From Fratercula arctica (lineage: Eukaryota > Chordata > Aves > Charadriiformes > Alcidae): a DNA stretch of 64,000 nucleotides. Positions 13,401 through 21,563 of the stretch are shown here, one piece after another. Location of the stretch: contig CANTUZ010000008.1 of the NCBI GenBank assembly GCA_947846985.1, positions 25,315,352 through 25,379,351 on the forward strand, written 5' to 3'. How positions within the stretch are numbered: the stretch's first letter is position 1; each line of letters opens with the position of its first letter. The notes under the pieces were generated by a model. It worked only from the letters and a program-made list of their open reading frames with translations, did no database searches and was not told where the DNA came from. The position numbers and the translations under genes are program-made.

Positions 13401-16400
13401 CTAGATCCCTGCTAGAAAAGCATTCCCCAGCACCAACCTCGCAGAAAGGTCCTCAGCCATGCATGTACTACAAGCACACATCCATTCACTTAGGGCATGG
13501 GCTGACCCGAGACTAGTGAAAAATCCCATAATCTAGTTGCCTCCTCAAATCCAGCAGCTTTGCAGGCAATACCCACTACGGGCACAGAAGAGTCCTCCAT
13601 CACATCACCCTCACAATACAAAACAGAAACGGCAGGAAGTGGAAAATGCTATCATCAGAGAAACAGAACATCAAAAATTACTCACAGCTGGTCCTGGGCG
13701 GCCTCGTATTCCTGAAACCTAAAGAAGGCAATATAAATTAAAGTTACCACACAACATTATGGTATTATTTGTCATGACTACCCTACCAGGGAAGTTGTAA
13801 GGCTTTTTGGAAAAAAAATAAAATATAAATTCTACCCATTATCTCTTTCCAGTTTGTAGTCGTTTTATAGGCAATATGAGCAAAATCTTGGAAGTAACAT
13901 TGTTATTCTAAAAACAATGAAATAAATAAGTGAATTACAATGATTTAGTCTCAACTTATCGATTCTTTTTTTTGTCTTAATGCTGGAAAGGGATAATAAA
14001 GATAGAAAGTGACAATTTATTTCACCTGTTTTCTCAAGTGTCTCTACACTTTCCAAATACTAATTTACCATTATATCTCCACAAAACTCTAACTATAAAA
14101 ATAAAGATTATGACAGATTAACTCAATGAAATTTTTTCCCAAAATACAATCGACAGGAGTTTCTACTGTTATATATGTGAAACGGTGTAACTAATTCCAT
14201 TCCTGTCATTTCTAGGCTGTACGTTTTTGTTGTATTTCCTTAATTACTGCAATTTGGCTTTAAAGTACGAAAATGTACACTTCTAGGGTGTGCTGATAGA
14301 TGAAGAAAAAAATGGACTTACAGGTGGCACTATTCCAGGTTCTCCTTTTTGTCCCTGTAGGAAAAAGACACAAAACCGTCAGATGGCAGAACACAAGTGA
14401 AAGTACAATTAACAGTACCGGTTTCACCAATACCATCCCTGTGACTGTGACAAACACTAAGACTTCTCTAAGGATACAACTGAGACTAAATTAAAGTACC
14501 TGTGATAGCTAATCCATACTATTTTTAATGACTATGGACACTGATTAAATGAAGGCTATAAATTAACAGACTTTTTCTAACTGCATGACATACTTGCTGA
14601 AAGAAGAGTCAAACTGAAAAATCACCATGATATTTAAGTACTAGAAAACATGTCGTAGTTCTGTTATCGGATGATTTGATTCATAGGAAATGCAGAGCCC
14701 AGAGCAGCATTCAGATTCCATTTCTTCAAGGTATTAAATTAAATTTCATATCGTTAAATCTATGGACATAAAAAACCTGAATGTTCATCTGCAGCATAGG
14801 CATAGAATACAAAAAGATACCGTACAGCTTCAGAGTGAAGGACACAGCGTTGGCCAATTGAATTTTCTTTGATCTGAATGTGTTGGCAGTGATTACATGT
14901 TACATAAAATACCTGGATTTAGACCTATTGGTGTTAGCCATTTTATTAAGGAAAATAGAAGAGGACTTTGTAAGATAAAAAATTTCCTGCCTCGTTATCA
15001 AGTAATAATGATTTGGTTACAGTCCATTTATTTCATTAAACTACCTCTGCGCAGAGCGCTACTTGGTTTCAGCGAGTGTATATACTTGATCACCTCAAAA
15101 TTATTTCAATTGTATCTTGTAGCTTCTGTAAGAATAAATCTTGTCTTTGTTTAATTGTGTACTATGAGAGATGCTGCCCACAGAACCACGGCTCTGTGCA
15201 TGAGCGCATCATCCCAGTGCTACCCACTGCACACTGGGCAGCTAAGCCTCAGCAAAAAACAAGCTGCAAGTTGTAATAGTTTGGCTTCTAATGACGTAGT
15301 GGTCCCTTCCCTCATTTTGTGGCACTGCTAGAGATGAAACAACCAGACTACTCAAACTGGAATTCCTTTGATGTAGACAGCAGGGATTTCAGCCAGGGGA
15401 TTCTCTATAGTAAGACCATGATTTTTGCCTGCATCCTGGCATTTTTTCCACATGGACTACAATTTCCCTAGCCACTGAGGAAAAACAAGAGGAAAGAATT
15501 GTTTTTAACAGCGCTTATATTTGATTTCTGTGAAGCACTCCAAGGAGATGCAATAGATTCTTTTAACAGTTGTAAAACATTCTAAAAAAAAAAAAAAAAA
15601 AAAAACCAAAAAAACAAAACAAAAAAAAAACAACAAAAAAAAACCAAACAAACAAAAAAAAACAAAAAGGAAACCTTACCTTTCTTCCTCTACCTATTAA
15701 AAAGAACAAAAGAAGAAAAGAGAGGAAATTAATGTTTTTACTCTGAGGCAGAACACAGTAAGAGCTGAGTGAAGGTGTTGCAGCTAGAGCCATCCTTGAT
15801 CCTGGATGCACAGAAGACGGTGCGTCGCCTACAGGGAGCTGGGGAAGTTCCCAGGGACACACATACTCCCTCGATCAGGTGTGAGGAGTCAAAATGGTTG
15901 TAATGATGTCCCCTGATTCTCAGCCTTTCTCAGCATTGCACAGAATGAGAAAAAGCACTTCAAGAAAGCAGAATATCATGTGGGGAATTGTCAGAATCTG
16001 GCCTAATGATTGACAGTGAAGTCAAAGGAAGTTTTATTACTGACTTCAATACATGCAATGTTGATGGATCCATAACATATTACACAGTATTTTTCAAAAG
16101 AGAGCTGCCTGAGGCATTTTTGACCTTTTCTTGTTTGAAAAGCACCTGCAATATCGTGCGCCTGAATTCAGAGCGATACAGCCACATTCATACCCACAAA
16201 ATTCCTTCAGAGGAATATTTTATTAATACCTTGAATAACAGTAAGGAATTCTGGAATGTAGCCATACTGCTTTTATATTTGTTGGGTGTACCTTGTTGGC
16301 CTTGGCCTAATGCCTCCCAAAACACGCCAGGATGCACCATCTATTTATTAATGCTTGCCACATCTTGCTCCATTGCTCAATTACACAAGTCCGTACTACG

Positions 16401-17430
16401 TGCTCTTTATCACTATTTTATCCTACATCAAGCTAATCAACAGCAATTATATCTTCTGAAGAAATTGCTTTAATTACTATATATAGAATGTAGTTCAAAT
16501 AATGCAATACACAGTATTAATGAGCATTAATTGCAAGTTAAGAGATTTTCTTTTAGGAAAATTTAAGGGGGATTGCTTCATCCAAGTCTCTCCAGGGAGA
16601 AGAAATGGACTGGAAAAGACATAATCTTTAAGGTATATAACAGAAAGTATGCAAACACGGAGTTAATAATACTTCATACTAATTTTTTTTCTAAGTCTCA
16701 CAAAAGGATCATGCATCTGTGTTTCCACTTTGGGGAAACACTTTATACTGTTTACATATAATGTTTACATTTATTCATCTATTGGAGGGGCCTTGAATTT
16801 CATTAAAGCATACGCTTATTTTTTTATATATATGTTTATGTAATAAATATAGATTTATCTTAATATGTTTATGCTATGTATTTATCTTAATATATTTATC
16901 TTTCCGTTCCAGATGAACCGCAAAAAGAAGCCAGAATTCAACCTCCTTGAAATATCAAGATGGAATTCAGATCAACCTTTCAGTTATAAAGCCATTTGGG
17001 CTTATATCAGATTCATAGTCAGAATAAAACTGTTTCCAGAGCCAGCTCAGGTGCAACCCAAGATGGAAGATAACTGCCAAGTATCTACACTCTTCAGATT
17101 TAAACTTTCACCATGGAAATACTATTAAAAATTTCAGTAACATGAGGTTCCTAGTTCTTTGGTTTGGTTCTCCTTTCAAAAAAGCACCCTGGAAAGTAAT
17201 CTTACCAATGGTGGGGTCAAAATCACGTGTTGTGTGGGGACACACGGGACAGCACTCTCCTGGGGGCACCTGTGGGTTCTCACACTCCAGCACATCTTGA
17301 CACTGGATTTCATCACAAAGAATAGCTCCGTTGTCGCAGACGCAAATTTGGCATGGTGAGGGCTTCCAAATATCCCTGTTCAGGTACATCTGGCCATTCT
17401 GAGTGCAGGCGATTTCTTCAACATCTTCTC
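1921..17430 (-). CDS. COL5A2: COL5A2, pro-alpha2(V) collagen chain, partial (VWC domain to start of main helix)
   Basis: Seen: joining minus-strand segments 17206-17430, 15680-15693, 14322-14354, 13686-13718, 12956-13009, 8534-8644, 6736-6813, 4206-4250, 3627-3680, 2953-3006 and 1921-1974 gives one open frame (755 nt, 251 full codons) with GT-AG sites at every junction. Domain order is a ten-cysteine VWC domain, a short linker, a minor Gly-X-Y helix, a telopeptide with the DEKSG lysine, then 24 uninterrupted main-helix triplets. Known: type V collagen is a secreted, minor fibril-forming collagen that co-assembles with type I and limits fibril diameter; alpha2(V) is one of its chains. The VWC motif [11 protein letters not shown], the exon [18 protein letters not shown] and the telopeptide [12 protein letters not shown] match remembered vertebrate COL5A2 much better than COL1A1, COL1A2, COL2A1 or COL3A1. 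Both ends are missing: the signal-peptide exon was not found and the rest of the helix and the C-propeptide lie left of the window. Exon numbers used here assume the VWC exon is exon 2. Confidence 0.95.
1975..2952 (-). other. COL5A2: COL5A2 intron 11
   Basis: A 978-nt intron with GT-AG ends. It is AT-rich and I see no repeat family or RNA gene in it. A short stretch near 2436-2468 is built from variants of ACATACAT/ACATGTATG. Confidence 0.85.
2953..3006 (-). CDS. COL5A2: COL5A2 exon 11: main triple helix
   Basis: This 54-nt exon encodes [18 protein letters not shown] with acceptor TTATTTCTTAG and donor GTAAGT. It differs from the human sequence as remembered only by Val for Ile in the first triplet. 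There is no interruption of Gly-X-Y. Confidence 0.95.
3007..3626 (-). other. COL5A2: COL5A2 intron 10
   Basis: A 620-nt, AT-rich intron with canonical GT-AG ends. Nothing else is recognised in it. Confidence 0.85.
3627..3680 (-). CDS. COL5A2: COL5A2 exon 10: main triple helix
   Basis: This 54-nt exon encodes [18 protein letters not shown], six triplets, the first being Gly-Gly-Ala. The acceptor ends in TTAATTTTAG and the donor is GTAAGA. The residues match the human alpha2(V) segment as I remember it. Confidence 0.95.
3681..4205 (-). other. COL5A2: COL5A2 intron 9
   Basis: A 525-nt intron with canonical ends. It contains a short CA run (about 4127-4137) and otherwise nothing recognised. Confidence 0.85.
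4206..4250 (-). CDS. COL5A2: COL5A2 exon 9: main triple helix
   Basis: This 45-nt exon (five Gly-X-Y triplets, [15 protein letters not shown]) is one of the standard 45/54-nt fibrillar exon sizes. It has acceptor GTTTTTGATAG and donor GTAAGTA, and follows in frame from GAV at the end of the telopeptide exon. Human has GQQ where this sequence has GKQ. Confidence 0.95.
4251..6735 (-). other. COL5A2: COL5A2 intron 8
   Basis: A 2485-nt intron. Its main content is a CR1 3' fragment in antisense orientation at about 6000-6452, starting roughly 280 nt downstream of the telopeptide exon donor. The remainder is AT-rich, with chance ORFs on both strands. Confidence 0.85.
6000..6452 (+). mobile_element. 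CR1 LINE, 3' end (5'-truncated), C-terminal part of ORF2 still open
   Basis: The plus strand carries the familiar CR1 3' region. It encodes [20 protein letters not shown] and later GRFRLDI and VVRHWNRL, the C-terminal part of CR1 ORF2, ending in a stop at about 6349. A short 3' UTR follows and the element ends in an ATTCTATGATTCTATGA octamer tail. It is 5'-truncated, as is usual for CR1. The reading frame of this remnant has no stop or frameshift and runs upstream into non-CR1 sequence to an ATG at 5896. That gives a 151-codon ORF which is probably only a by-product. It lies antisense to COL5A2. Confidence 0.93.
6736..6813 (-). CDS. COL5A2: COL5A2 exon 8: N-telopeptide and start of main helix
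   Basis: This 78-nt, phase-0 exon has acceptor TTATTTTTCCAG and donor GTAAGACC. It encodes 26 residues from PFSAQMAG to MPGAV. The segment is non-helical except for the last triplet, GAV, which lines up with the first main-helix triplet of other fibrillar collagens. LDEKSG contains the telopeptide lysine that lysyl oxidase uses for cross-linking in related chains. SAQM contains an Ala-Gln pair resembling the procollagen N-proteinase (ADAMTS) site of other chains; type V collagen is known to keep much of its N-terminal extension, so cleavage here is not assumed. Confidence 0.96.
6814..8533 (-). other. COL5A2: COL5A2 intron 7
   Basis: A 1720-nt intron with canonical ends. It has a small G-rich patch at about 7985-8000 with only two long G runs. 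No repeat family or RNA gene is recognised. Confidence 0.85.
8534..8644 (-). CDS. COL5A2: COL5A2 exon 7: end of N-propeptide minor helix
   Basis: This 111-nt, phase-0 exon encodes 37 residues from [13 protein letters not shown] to GPDGLSR, with acceptor TTTTTTTCTAG and donor GTAAGTTTT. It finishes the minor helix. The repeat is perfect up to GHP, then a glycine is replaced (THP) before GPD and GLS. The human chain has SHP at the same place, so the imperfection is probably conserved. Confidence 0.96.
9603..9647. repeat. 15-nt unit, three tandem copies
   Basis: Three consecutive 15-nt units of the form TTGAACTAGTATGGG occur. The first and third are nearly identical and the middle one carries CGG for CTA and AT near the end. 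It looks like a minisatellite seed in intron 6. Confidence 0.85.
10392..10485. repeat. Homopolymer cluster A23 ... T9-A10-G5
   Basis: A run of 23 A is followed about 50 nt later by T9 directly joined to A10 and then G5. The T9-A10 part is self-complementary. This is low-complexity DNA prone to length change and assembly error. It shows no terminal features that would prove it to be a retroelement tail. Confidence 0.85.
11556..12004 (+). mobile_element. CR1 LINE, 3' end (5'-truncated, decayed)
   Basis: The plus strand reads as the CR1 ORF2 C-terminal region ([20 protein letters not shown], then [11 protein letters not shown]). Further homology follows through GGAACAGCCTGCCC and a 3' tail with GATTCTATGATTCTATGA. 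The frame is broken by a stop soon after RRGGLD. It belongs to a different CR1 subfamily from the 6.0-6.45 kb copy, judging by the 3' UTR text (GGTTGGACTCGATGATCTC). It is antisense to COL5A2 in intron 6. Confidence 0.93.
12956..13009 (-). CDS. COL5A2: COL5A2 exon 6: N-propeptide minor triple helix
   Basis: This is a canonical 54-nt collagen exon (18 codons, six Gly-X-Y triplets, starting with a complete Gly codon) with acceptor ATCTTTCTTTTAG and donor GTAAGT. It encodes [18 protein letters not shown], identical to the human alpha2(V) segment as I remember it. That makes it one of the strongest identifiers of the paralogue in this window. Confidence 0.96.
13010..13685 (-). other. COL5A2: COL5A2 intron 5
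   Basis: A 676-nt intron with canonical ends. About 100 nt into it (13109-13124) the plus strand has G6-A-G4-T-G4, a G-rich tract short of four clear runs. Nothing else is recognised. Confidence 0.85.
13686..13718 (-). CDS. COL5A2: COL5A2 exon 5: N-propeptide minor triple helix
   Basis: This 33-nt, phase-0 exon has acceptor TGCCTTCTTTAG and donor GTGAGT, the only GTGAG donor among the eleven exons; the others are GTAAG. It encodes [11 protein letters not shown]. The unbroken part of the minor helix begins at GIR and runs for 18 triplets through the next two exons to GHP. Confidence 0.95.
13719..14321 (-). other. COL5A2: COL5A2 intron 4
   Basis: A 603-nt, AT-rich intron with GT-AG ends. No repeat or RNA gene is recognised. 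Confidence 0.85.
14322..14354 (-). CDS. COL5A2: COL5A2 exon 4: N-propeptide, start of minor helix region
   Basis: This 33-nt, phase-0 exon has acceptor TTTTCCTACAG and donor GTAAGT. It encodes [11 protein letters not shown]: two Gly-X-Y triplets, GIV, then a break in the repeat (PPVS across the next junction). The human chain has a similar break (GLVPVVTG), so the interruption appears to be a family feature rather than damage. Confidence 0.94.
14355..15679 (-). other. COL5A2: COL5A2 intron 3
   Basis: A 1325-nt intron. Its 5' end, immediately after the microexon donor, is an approximately 85-nt T-rich tract in transcript sense (15584-15668 on the plus strand as A/C). The rest shows no recognised repeat. 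Confidence 0.85.
15584..15668. repeat. A-rich low-complexity tract next to the microexon
   Basis: The plus strand is A22 followed by A runs separated by C or CC. In COL5A2 pre-mRNA it is U-rich with single G interruptions, beginning about 11 nt after the donor of the 14-nt exon. It resembles the other A/C-rich tracts near 20.1, 35.7, 57.4, 61.1 and 63.8 kb. Confidence 0.9.
15680..15693 (-). CDS. COL5A2: COL5A2 exon 3: 14-nt microexon
   Basis: The acceptor is a long pyrimidine tract ending in TTTTTAATAG and the donor is GTAAGG. The 14 bases GTAGAGGAAGAAAG complete the split glycine codon from the VWC exon and add Arg-Gly-Arg-Lys, giving DFDPTIGRGRK, which continues in frame into GQKGEPG of the next exon. 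Human COL5A2 as I remember it reads GRGRKGQKGEPG here, which supports the call. Other fibrillar collagens, such as COL1A2, also carry very small exons at this position. Because 14 is not a multiple of three, omission would shift the frame. A low-complexity T-rich stretch (in transcript sense) starts about 11 nt after the donor. Confidence 0.9.
15694..17205 (-). other. COL5A2: COL5A2 intron 2
   Basis: A 1512-nt intron. It contains a 27-nt partial tandem duplication at 16854-16900 and a 156-codon ATG-initiated plus-strand ORF (16006-16473) with no recognised similarity. No CR1 is seen. Confidence 0.85.
16854..16900. repeat. 27-nt partial tandem duplication
   Basis: TTTATCTTAATATGTTTATG begins the first unit and is repeated 27 nt later with one change (TTTATCTTAATATATTTATC). 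The sequence is AT-rich and has no evident function. Confidence 0.75.
17206..17430 (-). CDS. COL5A2: COL5A2 exon 2: von Willebrand factor C domain of the N-propeptide
   Basis: This 225-nt exon has acceptor CCTACCTCAG and donor GTAAGATT, and begins and ends with split codons (two bases complete the first, one base starts the last). It encodes a VWC domain with all ten expected cysteines, including the C-x2-C-x-C cluster in CQICVCDNG and the terminal CCPVC, followed by the acidic linker RDFDPTI. VWC domains in fibrillar procollagens bind BMP/TGF-beta-type ligands in some family members; that role is not shown here. Since 225 is a multiple of three, skipping this exon would keep frame. The upstream residue depends on exon 1, and a split Gly codon is likely. 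Identification as alpha2(V) rests on [16 protein letters not shown]. Confidence 0.96.
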
Positions 17431-18178
17431 CTGAGGTAGGAGAGAGAATATATGACACGTTTTCCAGCCGTGAAATCAAAGGAGGAGTAGGTCTGGACAA
17501 GGAAAAAGCATATCTGAAGATGAGAAACAGCATAACATACATGAAGAAAACAGTCCACCAGCACAGCTGAAGCTGATATTAAGGACTTCTAAATATCAGT
17601 CATCTTAAGTGTCTTTTTTATTTTACCGCCTTATTTCTTGATCAGAAGGAATTAAAACAGAGTCACCACAGAGTGCACAAGCCCACCACAGTACCAAATG
17701 AACATTGGCTCAGGAGCCTCTGGATGTCATTTTGCTAAGTGGGGGTGTTGAGGAACTCCTGCTGTGTGCCAGCACAGGGCATTACACATGTCTGACTGGG
17801 AGAACCTGCGAGACTTCTGTACATAAGGGCATACGCTACCTGCACCCTGCTGCAGGAACCTTACACAGCCAGACTTAGGACAGCATTGAACAGACATGGC
17901 GGAGTTTGTGGAAAAGAAAAAACAAAATCATTTATTGGGGTCTTGGTGTAAAGTAATACCAACACATAGAACCAAATCTTCCAAACAGGACAGTCACTGC
18001 CCAGTGGCAATAGCGGTCTCCATTGCAGGGGTACTTGCAGCAGTTTCTCCAGCTGAGGGAAAAGCGGCTCCTCAAACTACTTATTTTGCTCGGGTTTTAT
18101 AATCCAGCTGGTTATGGCTCTACATGATAACGCCAGCACACACATAAATTATTGCCATTGGATATATATTAACTACAT

Positions 18179-18214
18179 ACAAAATACCACCTAAATACAA
18201 AATACCACCTAAAA
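18179..18214. repeat. 18-nt tandem duplication
   Basis: ACAAAATACCACCTAAAT is followed directly by a second copy differing only at the last base. It looks like a recent small duplication. Confidence 0.9.
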
Positions 18215-20084
18215 ATTATATATGAAAGCCTATCCTATGTGGCCATTTATATAGGAACAGCATTGAGCAACTATATGCATATGTCCTGTCTATGTACATA
18301 GTCACGCATTTGTATGGAGGTCATTCTATTTTATTGAGGTTGCATGTAAAATTTTTAACCTAATCCATTCCATTTACAGAAGGTTTACTTTCTTTCTTGT
18401 CTTAATACTATTACTTTTCTTTCTTTTCCTTGAATTCCAATTTAGAATTAATTTCTTAGTAATTATTTAGAAATCCATTCAATATAGGTTTTGCTCTCTT
18501 CAACCAATCTACTGCCACCAAGGCAGAACAACTTCTCTGGGTTGAATTTATAACTTAGACATTTCAAAAATTTCCTCATTTGATTGGCAGTGGTGTTTAA
18601 GGGGACAAAAACATCTGTTTAGGTACTGCTCTATCCATACTTAAGTCTATGCCTTTGTTTTCTTCCTACTCTGTAGGCAAATACTCCAACTATCTGGATT
18701 ATTTTTTAATCATGAGGTGAGTATATCTCAGTATCTCCCCCTAAAAATAAAATGGGTCTGATAAAAAATTCAAAAATCAAATAAAGTGGAAACTTTTCTT
18801 TGGATAACCAACATTTTACAGAATGCCCTACCAGTGAAAAAAGATTTTTTCACTTTGGCCCAATGAATATTTCATCCTCTAGAGGAATGTAAGCACCCGC
18901 AAAAGCAATGAACCAGGCTATCCCTAGGCAATGGGTCACAAACTTGCAAACCAAGAACCCCAGTGCCAAGACACTGTCCTCTCAGTCACACACAGCAAAG
19001 CTGTCACACACAGTCCAAAACGATTCTCTGGCCCCCCGGGATGCTGCGGAGAGGATTAATCTTACCTGGGTGGGAGCTCCATCTGACCACAGAAACCTTC
19101 CTATCAAAAAAGTCTTTGAAACTGAACAATCCAGTTAAAACCATTAGCTGAAAATTCACAAGCAGCCCTAATTTCTAATCAAGATATATATATGACACAT
19201 CCCACTAGTCAAAGACTGCAACCATTATTTTTTAAGAAAACCTGTTATTAGCATAAAAATTAACAGCTCTAAGGATAAGAACAGTTTCACTGTTCTATGC
19301 ATTTCTGTTCTAATTTAAACCAGCTGTGAACAGAAAATCACGAAGTAATAAATACGAACAGATTTGGAATTTCAGCTTCATGCCTTAACTAAAGTCCAGT
19401 CACTCCATCAATGTCAAAGCTCAGAGAAATGGAGCAGATGTGCCATTAACTGTTGCCTGCCATGACAAGCTTCTGCAGCTTTCTAACAGAAACTATATCT
19501 GAATTTATACCAGGTCAGCTCCTCTCTTCAATGGGTTTATCACACCCACTGACAAAATGACTGGAAGGGTTGCGGCAGAAGCTCAGGAGGAAATGTTTTC
19601 AGTGTGAAGTAAAGACATCAACCAAGTGTGCTGTACAGTCCATTTATGACACTGTGAGAATCCTTTTCCAAACTGCAGATCGCATTTTGGAAAGCACTCT
19701 TCTTGCTTCTCCCTTGTGTGCGTGACATAATGCGCTGTCTGACATATTTAGCCTTTTCCCCCCAGATGTCTGGCATATGGTCTATGTCTTCCTTAACCTA
19801 ACACCCGCAGAACTCATCGTGCTGTTCAGAAGAGCAGCAGTTTGCATAAATGAAATTTCTAAGTTACTGAGCCCAAAGTCGGCATTCTGTCATGACTTCA
19901 AATAAACCACATAGCAACTGCTTTGGCAAATCAGAGCTGAGCCAGACGGTGACTAGCTTCTGCCTGGGTCCTGCTCAGCGGCTGAGGAAGAGGTAGAGAA
20001 AGGCGGAGGAAAAAAGCACATACCAACTTCTGGAACTGTACTAAGAAGTCTGTTTTCCTATCAGATTGCAGATATGCTGATATT

Positions 20085-20200
20085 AAAAAAAAAAAAAAGA
20101 AAAAAGAAAAAAACAAACAAACCACCCACAAAACAACAAAACACCATCGACAAAAAAACAACACCCAAAAAAAACCAACAAAAAAATTCCCACCCCACCA
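20085..20200. repeat. A/C-rich low-complexity tract
   Basis: A14 is followed by A runs broken by G, then by C and CC (AAACAAACAAACCACCCAC and so on), for about 115 nt. It is of the same style as the tracts at 15.6 and 35.7 kb and on the same strand. The long Phe-rich or Lys-rich ORFs across it are artefacts of composition. Confidence 0.9.
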
Positions 20201-21045
20201 TACTGCCAGAAAACACGTTTTTAATTTTACATCTTTTGATTACGTTTGGTGCTTTGAGTTTTCCTTTCTGCTGTGACTGCATTACATTGAGAGAGTAACC
20301 CAAAAAGAGCATCTATTTCAAAGCCAACTCCCCACAATCACATTTTACTCTCAGGCCTGAACTGTAGGCGTACTATCCATCTACACCCAGACCGGGAAAG
20401 GCAGCAAGGGAAATTGTTCCACCATTTCCTCCCTGGTTTGGAAATCTGCAAGTTTTTTTAATTACAGAGATGAAGTCACAAACTTTCTGGGTCGCATGTT
20501 CGTTCTGCCTCTGCAATTGTAACACAAGCTGCTGAATGGCTTGAGAATCAGTTTTGCAAATTGTTAACGTGGCAAAAGGATCTGATAGCCCATTAACTGA
20601 TTCCTTTCTTACCAACAAAAAGTACAACTCGAACTGGTATTGGACCTAACTAGAGAATCTACAGGGTTGAGAATCCATTGAAGATGGTGAAAATGAGTTT
20701 CAAAGCAGCCTGCAAATATAAAAGGCAACATAGAGGTAATACTTTTACGATATATTTAAGGACTCGTTCATTCAGGAGCTTGCACAAAGGACCTTTGTGA
20801 AAGAGGATTTCAATGAAAAGCATAGTGAGGACAACGGAATTATTTTTCTGCTACGTATTGATCTGTTGGAATATCAGTTTTGTTTTAAAGAACTATTTGA
20901 TCAGAAGCCAAAGAGTCAGCTATAGCTAATATACTAAATCATCATACTCGGAGACTACGCATCAACAGTTTGAAAGCAAAAATCACATCGTGCACTGCCA
21001 TACCCAGGCCCAGTTTTGTGACAACACTGAAATTGTACTAATTAC

Positions 21046-21067
21046 GGGGCGGGGAGTGGGCTGGGGG
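21046..21067 (+). other. G-quadruplex-capable tract
   Basis: The plus strand has four G runs with short loops: G4-C-G4-AGT-G3-CT-G5. This fits the canonical quadruplex pattern with loops of 1 to 3. The G-rich strand is the template strand for COL5A2 transcription. Confidence 0.8.
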
Positions 21068-21524
21068 ACGACGACCCCCATCCCAGCCACTAGATGGCTG
21101 TCAAAGCCCGTCAGTCATCGAGAACAAGTGTCAAGTTTATGCACAGTAAAGATGTGCAAGGCACATCCCGCTTGGGGCATTTTATGCTGAGCTTGTTTTC
21201 CTTTCAAGCAAACTTCTCTCAAGGTTAATTCCACTCCTCAACAAGCCAATAACAGGAGAAGCTTTTTAAAAGACTGCATAGGAAAGCATTTCAATCTTGC
21301 ACCGCCAGATAGATACGCACAATTTTGAAGGCAGCACCTGGAAATTCACTGCTGCTTGATTTGCTGTTTAAAGTTACTCCACATTACTCTACTTTCATTG
21401 CCTTCATTGCCTTCTGGTTTGTATCTTGCACGTGAATAAGGAAAGTAAGGCCTGGGCATGGAACCGGGTAGAACAGAAAGAAAAAAGAAGGAAAATGACA
21501 CCATAAAAAGAGAAAATTCAGTTT

Positions 21525-21563
21525 GGGGAGGTGGGGTGGTGGGGGTGGGTGGGTTGTGTGGGG
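21525..21563 (+). other. G-quadruplex-capable tract, six G runs
   Basis: Six plus-strand runs of three or more G occur (21525-21528, 21533-21536, 21541-21545, 21547-21549, 21551-21553, 21560-21563), the first five separated by loops of 1 to 4. It lies about 460 nt from the tract at 21046, so the two form a cluster. Confidence 0.8.

Noticed and set aside
15563..15862. 99-codon minus-strand ORF ending in long Phe-rich runs
   Set aside because: It reads through the A-rich tract and across the microexon in the wrong context. The Phe runs are a product of the T-rich complement.
20061..20312. Phe/Leu-rich and Lys-rich ORFs of 74-83 codons on both strands
   Set aside because: Caused by the A/C-rich low-complexity tract being open in several frames.
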